Shown: positions 46,101 through 55,000 of the stretch, piece by piece
How positions within the stretch are numbered: position 1 is the stretch's first letter
How the letters are laid out: every line of letters begins with the position of its first letter
Origin: Ruminococcus flavefaciens
GTDB lineage: Bacteria; Bacillota; Clostridia; Oscillospirales; Ruminococcaceae
DNA: 64,000 bases
Direction of reading: 5' to 3'
Assembly (NCBI RefSeq): GCF_900116855.1
Contig: NZ_UETD01000006.1
Span: 1 to 64,000, forward strand
Program-made: the position numbers and the translations under genes
The notes under the pieces: model-generated
Databases searched by the model: none
What the model was told of the DNA's origin: nothing
Seen by the model: only the letters and a program-made list of their open reading frames with translations

Positions 46101-49023
46101 CTCTGACAAACAGATCAAGGAACCTGTTTGCATAGGTGTAATCACTCTGGCCTGTCTTGCCAATGACAGATGCCACAGATGATATAACGAAGAAGAACTT
46201 CAGACCGTTTCCGCCGAAATATTGATGAAGCAGCCTCGTTCCCCTTACTTTAGGGGCAAGTACAGTATCAAACTCTTCGGCGTTCTTGTTGATGATAAAG
46301 TTATTTCTGAATATACCCGCACAGTGGATAACGCCGTTTACAGTACCGAAAGATTTTGCAATATTCTGTGCACATTTTCTTACCGACTCCTCATCTGTGA
46401 TATCACAGCTGATATATACTGCCTTGCAGTCATCAGACTGCATTTTTTCAAGCTTATGCTCTGTATCATAATCCAGCGCTTTTCTTCCGAGTATTATGAT
46501 ATTACCGCAAAGCTTCCCTGTCAGATATGCTGTCAGCTCCGAACCTATGCCGCCTGTTCCCCCTGTTACGATATAGTTTCCCTTTTCTTTCGGAAAAACG
46601 TAACCTTCAGCAGATGGAGCTGCATCATAGTAATCATATACATATCTCTCACCCTGAGAGCTGTAGTACACTGTCTTCTCAGTGCCGCAGCAGATATCCT
46701 CGTACAAGCTGTCTGATAAAGCAGCAGCAGCTTCCGATGCCGTAAAGATATTCTTCACTGACACCTGCGGGTATTCACAGCGGACAGTTACGCTCAGTCC
46801 GTCAAGCGCCTCCAGCTCGGGAACTGTACCTGCGGAAACATTCCTGAATACGTTTATTATCCTGTAGCTTCCTGATGTATTGTTTAAAAGGACCTTTTTT
46901 ATCCTTGCAAAAAGCTCCCTGACCAAGGTGTCAGGATCTGTTGCTGTTTTATCTGCATCATTATCGAATACTATAGTGTCCGACTCAAAGGTATGTTCAA
47001 AGAATTCCTCACCTACAGCAGCAATGTTCCTGCAATAGGCAGGTTTTTTATTATCTGCCGCTGCAACTACTGCGTTGCTGATATCAGCTCTCGCAGACAT
47101 ATCCGCGGATGACTTTACAAGTCTTTCAGCAAGTACACATATATTTTTATATCTGTCCTTTTTACCGTCTATCCAGTATACTGACTTATCAAAGCAGTAG
47201 CCAGGAGCACATACTATCCTCTGACGGACATTTAGCCTTCCCCTGTTTCCCGAATACCCGTCAAGATACATCCCGTATACTTTCTCCATATCACCGTCAG
47301 AGAAATCGCTCTCATATAAACTGTCGATAAGCTGCTCGGCTTCATCATCTGCCATACTCTGAGAATAACACATATCCCCGGCGCTGATCTCGTCAAGGTA
47401 AGCTGTTATGCTGCTTCTCAGCTCCCTGATATCTGAGCAAATGAAAGCAGCTCTGTAAGGAAAATGACTCCTTCCGTACATAAGGGTATACGCCAGCCGT
47501 GCCGCAATATCCTCGGACTGACCATCAAGCCAGTCTGCATAAGTACCCAGCAGCTTTTTGAGTACTGCTTCGGTCTTTGCAGAGAATACATAAAGTCTTT
47601 TTCTCCGCTCACAGCCTTTTTCGCTTGCATTATAGCCCTCAAGGACAAGATGTACATTTGTGCCGCTGAATCCGAAAGAGCTGACTATGCACTTCTTGTC
47701 TGCTCTGTCCTCCCACATTTCTGCTTTCGTATTGATGTAAAACGGCGAACTCTCAAGCTCTATATACGGATTACACTCATCGTAGCCTATTTCGGGAGGC
47801 TTCACGCCGTTGTTAAGTATACATATGAGCTTTATTACTCCCGCGACACCTGCGGCTGCTACAGTATGACCGATATTTGCTTTTACAGAGCCTATAGAAC
47901 AAAAACCGACTTTGGAGGTATGCTCCCTGAAGCTCTCGGTAAGCGCCTCGATCTCTATGGGGTCACCCAGCTTTGTTCCTGTTCCGTGAGCCTCACAGTA
48001 TCCTATCTTTTCAACAGGTATGTTGAATTTTTCGTATACTTCCTTTTCAAGCGCGCACTGTGAAATGACATTCGGTGACATGATACCGTTGGTCTTTCCG
48101 TCCTGATTCATGCATGAGCCGTCTATCACTGCAAGGATATTATCGTTATCCCTTACTGCATCTCCCAGCCTTTTCAGTATAACGACTCCGCAGCCTTCTC
48201 CGGGCACAAAGCCGTTTGCATCCTTGTCAAACGGTCGGCACTTTCCGTTCTCGGAAAGCATATTGTTCTTGCTGGTATTTATATACATCTTTGGCGATGA
48301 ATAGACGGTAACACCCGAAGCTGCTGCCATTTCGCAGTCCCCCTGCAATAATGCATTGCATGCAAGATGGATAGCTGTAAGTGAAGATGAGCAGGCAGTA
48401 TCTACAGCTATGGCAGGTCCCTTCATATTCAGAAAGTAGGAAATACGGCTGGCAAGTATGGAATTATTCAGTCCCATGCACCGGTAGGAATCTGCAGAAA
48501 TATTGTTTTCCGACAACACATCTCCGTATGAGCTGTCAGCTATGCCAACGTATATTCCGCATTTCATGCCGCTGAGTTCCCTGTCGGAATATCCTGCATT
48601 TTCAAATGCGTGCCATGTCTCTTCAAGGAGTATCCTCTGCTGAGGGTCCATTTTTATAGCCTCAGCAGGGGTGATATCGAAAAAAGCAGGATCAAATGAA
48701 GCTATATCATCAAGCATTCCGCCCCATTTGCTGTAACTCATGTTTTCTGCGTTCCTGTCTGCTGAATAATAATCCTCTTCGTCCCACCTTTTTATCTCGC
48801 GGATAGAGCATTTTCCTTCCAGCAGATTGTCCCAGAACTGACGATGATCGTCTGCATCGGGAAAACGGCAGGCAAGACCTATGACTGCGATCCTGTCATC
48901 AGATTCGGCTCCTTTCGTATTGCCATCTGATATGCCGCTGTTTTTCCCGATGAACTGCAATATATTTTTTTTATTTATCTTCTTGTCGGATAGGTCATCC
49001 ATTAATCTGTTGATATCATTCAA
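43159..49023 (-). CDS. Trans-AT PKS protein: KS-KR-ACP-KS-DH fragment
   Basis: This 1954-residue megasynthase component has: KS1 about 44-465 (Cys211, HGTGT 346-350, KANIGH 381-386); KR with structural half about 600-810 and catalytic half 815-1050 (TGGTGGIG, Tyr962); carrier domain about 1070-1140 with an atypical NPDS around Ser1105; KS2 about 1175-1600 (Cys1342, HGTGT, KTNIGHLE); then about 1755-1954, a DH-like hotdog region in which I find no HxxxGxxxxP. KR lacks the LDD motif, suggesting A-type stereochemistry. KS2 and the DH fragment form half a module completed by the KR-ACP of the next protein. Start is TTG with AAGAGGG nine bases upstream. Confidence 0.92.
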   Translation of the reverse strand: MNDINRLMDDLSDKKINKKNILQFIGKNSGISDGNTKGAESDDRIAVIGLACRFPDADDHRQFWDNLLEGKCSIREIKRWDEEDYYSADRNAENMSYSKWGGMLDDIASFDPAFFDITPAEAIKMDPQQRILLEETWHAFENAGYSDRELSGMKCGIYVGIADSSYGDVLSENNISADSYRCMGLNNSILASRISYFLNMKGPAIAVDTACSSSLTAIHLACNALLQGDCEMAAASGVTVYSSPKMYINTSKNNMLSENGKCRPFDKDANGFVPGEGCGVVILKRLGDAVRDNDNILAVIDGSCMNQDGKTNGIMSPNVISQCALEKEVYEKFNIPVEKIGYCEAHGTGTKLGDPIEIEALTESFREHTSKVGFCSIGSVKANIGHTVAAAGVAGVIKLICILNNGVKPPEIGYDECNPYIELESSPFYINTKAEMWEDRADKKCIVSSFGFSGTNVHLVLEGYNASEKGCERRKRLYVFSAKTEAVLKKLLGTYADWLDGQSEDIAARLAYTLMYGRSHFPYRAAFICSDIRELRSSITAYLDEISAGDMCYSQSMADDEAEQLIDSLYESDFSDGDMEKVYGMYLDGYSGNRGRLNVRQRIVCAPGYCFDKSVYWIDGKKDRYKNICVLAERLVKSSADMSARADISNAVVAAADNKKPAYCRNIAAVGEEFFEHTFESDTIVFDNDADKTATDPDTLVRELFARIKKVLLNNTSGSYRIINVFRNVSAGTVPELEALDGLSVTVRCEYPQVSVKNIFTASEAAAALSDSLYEDICCGTEKTVYYSSQGERYVYDYYDAAPSAEGYVFPKEKGNYIVTGGTGGIGSELTAYLTGKLCGNIIILGRKALDYDTEHKLEKMQSDDCKAVYISCDITDEESVRKCAQNIAKSFGTVNGVIHCAGIFRNNFIINKNAEEFDTVLAPKVRGTRLLHQYFGGNGLKFFFVISSVASVIGKTGQSDYTYANRFLDLFVRAKSAENSSCRYASFNYSYWENMGMKLSEDDADELIKKYGIYPFRDSEGTMAFESAMKTASLNNYIVKTKDTSIIKERINAFSSLHRSDTLTTEYSLSEAEDIIRRVLSEVTGYDISMFTKGFELDALNPDSVIINSFNTCIEKYFSGLPKTILYEKNTVEEIAEYVIKQKADLRKHSESHNNDCTDDGSASAPAEKDERSTKLAIIGISGRFASAESVGELWQAVLGEKSLISDLPTERWKEHEKQLKLFDEEIYCKSGGFMNDIYGFDTELFRISPREAKLTDPQERKFMEVVFEALQDSGYSSRTLSSSKVGVFVGSTTNTFSSYAENSWTSGNFTAAQSTPWSISNRISWLCNFHGPSMTIDTACSSGAVAFHTACRSINSGDCDIAVAGGVNIYTHPYKYAVMCRKQMLSRSGVCSAFGKDADGFVPGEGVSAVIIKRLDDAVRDNDHIYAVIESSAVNTAGRSKGFLVPDINQQAEVIEKALSDADLVPEDITYIEAHGTGTQLGDPIEIAALNKVYRRESQRKDLCPVGSVKTNIGHLEAASFFASLAKVICMIRERKIVKTLNSAEINTNIDMDNTPFYFPQSQTEWNADRNGRRIAAISSFGAGGANVHVIVSEYNSMNNKGQNSHSEKEWFPVSAVSSKRLMTYLAVIRERLAESSLSHIGFDDICYSFRRKMPVLDISVGIYAHSADEAVRVIDSVISSGSASDGTVYCEGFGNEEITAELEKWRKGEKLTGAGCGMDLVELPFYPADNMIYRPDSIVQPRRRKYGSSHRQLSGRSVYGIDRGRSFCDGTVNIFEVLDIMGDVLFRYRASDEACIGSVRFAAPTAFVNAEHFETEISEHDIRVYFAEGSTKNLFAEAEFCNADEITDGAEISYIADETLHSDSEVPVSISVHDAVRKFVRAQAPSVSGFAVAYVESCIIYDEISAADEKNIHIGLVKRVSDSKYVIDLRISDGYGSTLMNIKRMYLICKR

Positions 49024-49044
49024 TTTAATTACCCTCTTAAATAT

Positions 49045-52000
49045 TTACGGATCTGTCTTTTTTATCTCTTTTATGTGCTCGGCAAGTCCATAGGGAGAAA
49101 CGTATTTGAAAATATCAACCGCTCTCAGTCTCAGACCAAAGGCTGCATTGATCTTCTCTATTATCTCAATAGCCATTATGGAATCTATGCCGCAATCCAC
49201 AAACGTTTTTCGCGGATCGGATATTTTTTCCTGCACTACGCCCTCGATCATTCCTATTACTCCTGAGATCACATCATCTGTTGTTCTGAACGCCTCTTTC
49301 CTGTCATCTACGATAACCTGCTCCTGCACCTCGTCGGCAGAAATGTCCGGAGCTGCAGATTCACCGCATTTCTCGGCTATGATAATATTCTGACCAATAT
49401 TGCGTGAACCGCTTTTGTCCCCGTAGAAAAAGATATTGCCGAAGCCGTGCTTCTCAAGAACCGTTTTCCACGAATACTTCGTAAGCAGCGGCGAGCCATT
49501 TATCCTGCGCCTGTCATTTTCGTACAGCCACCAGCCATCAAGAAGTCCGAATATGATGGTATTGAACAGAAGCTTTTCTGTCATCTCGTACAGTATAAGA
49601 CTTCCCGAAATGTCAACAAGTCTGTTGAGATTATCCAGCGCAAGATCAAGATCCGCAACCGCATGGATCACGTTGGCACATATCACATAGTCGAATTTCA
49701 TTTTTGCCAGATCGCCCTCAAGAGGCTTGTCCATATTCAGCGTTCTGAATCTGAAGAAGTCATATCTTCCAAAGCGTTCCTCTGCGTGAAGTACAAAACT
49801 CTTAGAAATATCAGTATAATAATACTCGATAAAGTCCGAGAAAGGTTCAAGTCCTTCGGCGACAGGTCTTGTTGTGCCGCCTGTACCTGCACCTACCTCC
49901 AGTATCCTTATCTTTTTGTCGGGTATTCCGACTGATCTAAGATATGTCAGCAGTTTATACTGAAGCGCCCTGGTTATTATAGTGTTATAGTAATCGGCCA
50001 TGTCGTTATTGCCATATATATCTGCGACCAGCTGCTTGGTATCTTTTGAAAAGAGCAGCTCGGTAGCCGCGGTCCTGCCATAAAGCACATCCGTATAGGT
50101 GCCCTCTATCTTGTCAAGCAGCCTTGTATAGCAGTCATCACCTGTTTCCGTGATAGCATCCAGCATATCTCCGTCTGCCTCTACAGCCTCCCTGAGTTCA
50201 TTATATAGCAGCTTTGCATTCCTGCCTGTTATAGCCGCACTGGCATTCCCAACTGTTTTCAGTATCCTGTCCGCAAATGCTACGGAAATATGTTTTATCC
50301 TGCTCTTATAGTCAAGAAGTTCATTCACCTTATCAGCGGTAATAAGCCTTTCGGCAAGGTAATCGGAAAATCCGCCATCTTCTGTATCAGCATATGCTTC
50401 GGGATATCTGTGATCATTAAGCTCGTCCGTAACACCTGAGCCTATCTGCTTCAGCACTACCATCTGTCCGTATGTACAGCGCAGTCCGGCTTCAAGCATT
50501 TCCATGCCTTCAGCATTTTCCATTCCAAGGAAGCCTTTCTTTTTCATGACTCCTACATGGAAGCTGTCTGTGACGATACCTGTCTGTGACCATAGACCCC
50601 AGTTGAATACCTTGCATCTGATGCCCAGCTCACTTGCAGCATATGCCGCAAAGCTGTCGATAAATACACTTCCGCCGGAATAGTTGCTCTGACCTGCATA
50701 GTTAGCAAAGGACATCACTGACGAATACACTATTAACTGCCCGGCATTATGAGTTCTCATAGCCGAGACAACGTTTATTACACCCGATGTCTTTGGCGCA
50801 AGACCTCTGAGGAGCTGTTCCTCGGTCATGTTTGCTATAGTTGAATCATCAAGTACAAGAGCGGAATGGATCACCGTATCTATCCTGCCGTATTTCCGGA
50901 GTACTCCGTCAAAAAGCCTTTCAACCTGAAGCGGATCGGATATGTCACATGAATAATAATCGACATAGTCCGGTTTATCCTTTAACACTGCCCTTCTTCC
51001 GCATACAGCTATCCTGCTGTGATACCTGTCGGCGATATGAGCTGCTGTAAGAGCTCCGATGCCTGATCCTCCTCCGATGATAAGCACAACACTTTCTTCG
51101 TTGAAAGGAGCAATGCTGCTTTTATCGGGCACATCCGTCTTTTCAAGCTTTCTTATGTAAACTTCGCCGTTTCTGAAAGCATAGAGCGCTGACGCTCCCG
51201 AGGAATATCTGTTTATTGCTTCCATTGCCCTGACTGTATCTTCGGTAAATGTGTCTGTATCAAAGCAGGTGATCTGCCAGTTGCTTATCTCCTTCCTGAC
51301 AGATAATGCCATTCCGATAACATCCGAACCAAATGGATCGATACTGTCACAGCCTGTGACGTTAAATGCCGAATGGGTAACGATCATAATGCTTATATCG
51401 CAGCCGTCCATTTCATTTTCGATCATTTTCTTGACAAGTCTGAAGAAGGATACTGCCGTCTTGTCCGTCTTATAGCTTTCAGCAAGATAGCTGAGACTGC
51501 TTCTTTCTTCGGGAACGACAAATATCACTCTTCTTACCGTGCTGTCAAATTCTTCCGTACTGCCATTTATTATATCATCAGTGCATATATATCCTATGTT
51601 ATGATAGTAGCTCTTCAGCACTGCGAAGTTTTTTTCCGAGAACACAGGCATCACAGCTATCGTCCTCTCGGGATCGCTCTCCGCATTCTCTCTGTCGGTA
51701 TGGATCTTTTCCCATACAGGTGTTAATATACCGCAGCTCTCCTTCTTTGCCTGTCTCATAACCAGTCCGTTTACTTCAAAAACCGTTCTTCCGCTCTCAT
51801 CAGAGAAGCTTATATCATAATGATCCTGTGATATATCCATATTGCTTCTGAAACTGCCTGCACTGACTGTGGGGTCTAAATAGACGCTCTCAGCTTCAAA
51901 AGGCACGAACATATCGTCTAAATACATAAATACACCTTGCAGTGATGAATCAAATAATGCCGCACGCTCTGCGATCGTATCACAGCTGCTTGTGACGATA

Positions 52001-55000
52001 CTGCCCTCAAAGCGATCACTGCCAACAACTGCATTCTTTATCCTCCGATAAGTCTCGCCATAGTATATCCCTCTCTGTCTTATGCGCTCGTAGAGAGCCT
52101 CTGCTGAAATGCTGTCACCGCTGACAGATCCGAAGTCGTGAAGCATTTCGGGAGCCACTCGTCTTTTTATCTCTCCCTTTGCGTATACTATATCCGAATC
52201 GGGAGCTTTTGCGACAAAGCTGCCCCCCTTACCAGCAAGGTTGATGGAATACTCTATAACCGTATCCTTCATTACTATGCAAGGCATGATAAAACGCACA
52301 CTGCACATTTCAAAGCACTTATCGGGATATGCCTCTTTCAGCTTTTCTGCTACGTTCAGCAGATAATTCACTGCCGGAACATAACGGCACTCTCCCACCA
52401 GATGATCGGAGACTATACTGTCATTGAAGCCTATTGTCTGTGTGAAGGTGATATCATCAGATATTCCGCTTTGATTATAACTTAGCTCCAGCCAGCAGCG
52501 TTTCTTTGAAAATGGGTAGGATGGAACTCTTACCCTGTTTCTTTCAGCTCCGCCGTATAACCTTTTCCAGTCGATCCTGCCGCTATTTCCGAGCCAAATA
52601 TCCGCTAAAATGTCGATCTTCCTTTCAGAAATCGCACTTTCTATATCATCAGCGCTGTATGTTTTGCAGGAAATCTCTCTTTCACCGACCTCATTATTAC
52701 AGTAACCGATGAGCTTACCTATAAGTTCTTCCCTGCTGCCGGCTGTAAAGGCTGCTCTGTATGTATAATGCTGACAGCAGCACTGTAATGTATAAGCATA
52801 ATCGTCTATTCTTCCGCTGACATCCGCATCGCTCTGTAAAAATTCCGCATTTCTCCTTACCAGTTCAATTAGCGCATCTCTGCTTTTTGCGGAATACAGA
52901 TAAAGATTCCGAGGATATACCTCTGTATCAAGAGAGATATTACCGTCGCAGGATTCAAGTACGATATGTGCATTCAATCCGCCAAATCCGTATGAATTAA
53001 TACCGCACCTTAAACGCTCGTCAGTATGCTTCTTCCACTTCCTGTGAGCTTTGAGAAGTTCGATACAGCTATGATCATTTTCGGATATATTGGGATTGAG
53101 CTCTTCCAGTCCGCCTATTGCAAACAGGGTGTCATTATTCATCTGGACAACAGCCTTTATTATCTCCACGATACCCGAAGCTGCCTCCAGGTGTCCGATA
53201 ACAGGCTTCAATGTCCCTACAAACACGCTTCCGGGCGCAAGTGTCCTTCCGCTGTCATGCTCCATATGCCTGATGGAACTTTCAAGAGCTGTATACTCAA
53301 TGGAATCGCCTATTACGGACCCTGTTCCGTGAAGCTCGATAAATGTGTTTTCACCGATAAACTCTCCCGAATCCTTCCATGCGTCATAAATGACATCCGA
53401 AAGAGAATCGATATCAGGTGTCGTTATACCGCCTGTCCTTCCGCTATGCGAAACAGCAGATCCGCATATGGACGCATAAATATGATCATCGTCTTTTACA
53501 GCATCGTCATAAGTCTTCAGTATCAGTACGCCTGCACCTTCACTTCTTGCATAGCCGTCTGCCTCACTGCTGAAGGAATGGCAGGCGTCTGTAGCGGAAA
53601 GCATATTGCTTCTTTCAAGGGAAAGAAATGTCTCGGGGATAGCTATAACATTTACACCTGCAACAACTGCAATATCACACTCCTTATCAAGAAGTGCCTG
53701 TCTTGCCCTGTGACAGGCGACAATGCCGCTTGAGCAGGCTGTGTCTATGTTTTCGCTTGGACCATGAAGATCAAACATAAATGAAATACGGTTAGCTATA
53801 AAGCAATGATAGTTTCCCGTCAGACGTTTAGGATCGGAAAGGAGCCCGTTGCCGCTTACGAGAGAATAATAATCATCCGTGGTCGCAGCGGTGAAAACAC
53901 CCACTTTTCTGCCGGCAAGGTCCTCAAGCCGGATACCTGCGTCCGTTACAGCCTTCAGTACAGCACCGAGCAGTACTCTCTGCTGAGGATCGGTGACAAG
54001 TGCCTCCTTATAAGAAATATTCCAGAATTCATTATCAAAAAACTCAAAATCCTCTATAAAGCCTGCCTTGTACTTCAGCTTTCTATACGAAGAATTATCG
54101 TCAAGTGAGCCGTAAAAGCTGTCCCAGTCCCATCGGCTTGAAGGGACCTCACCAAGAACACTCCTGTTTTCCTCAAGCAAACCGTAGAAGCTGTCCATTT
54201 CATCAGCCCCGGGAACTGCCAAAGACATTCCTACAATGGCAATCTTCCTGCTTTGCGAAGCACAGACCTCCTGCGTAACGTGAACAGTCTCATCTATGGT
54301 TCCGTTATCCACACCGGAAGATAATTCACCAACTCTTTCCATTATGTCATTTATGGTAAGACAGTCCGCAAAAAGCAGCGGAGTTGCAGAAATGCCGCAA
54401 TGCTTGTTTATCATCTCAATGATACGACTCATCTTATAGGCATCAAGGTCATAATCCGAGAGTTCATTCGACAGCTCTATGTATTCCTCGTCTATGCCTG
54501 TGATATCCGAAAAAGCCTTTATAAGGCAGTCGGCAAGCTGACTATCCCCTGCGGCATTATTGTCAGCTGTCTCAGAAAGATCATTGCTGCCGCCAATACT
54601 GAGCGCTTGACCATATTCCTTGAAAATGTAGCCCGCTATCTTGTTTACAGTAGGGTACATAAAATATGTGAGCAGTGTAAGAGAGATACCGAGCCTCTCA
54701 TTCAGCCTTTTGATGAATTCAGCTATGGTAAGGGATTCAAATCCGTAATCGTTCAGATTAGTGTTGTTATCTATATCATCAGAGGACATAAAAACGGTTT
54801 CAGCAGCAATATCTCTTACTATGCTGCTAACAGCGTCAACTGTCACGTTCTCTGTATCTATTTCCGCAGTTTTTGCAGCAGGCGCTTCTTCATTTAAAGA
54901 CGGCTCATAATAATCGTACTGATATACAGGAAGATGATATTTCCTATATGTGACTCCACTGTTTATGTGCTCCCAGTCAATATCGATGCCTTTTTTCCAG

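Noticed and set aside
53311..53340. HGTGS instead of HGTGT in the second KS of the 2820-residue PKS, considered as an inactivating change
   Set aside because: The catalytic His is kept and Ser for Thr is conservative. Cys1258 and the second His are also present, so the KS is likely active.
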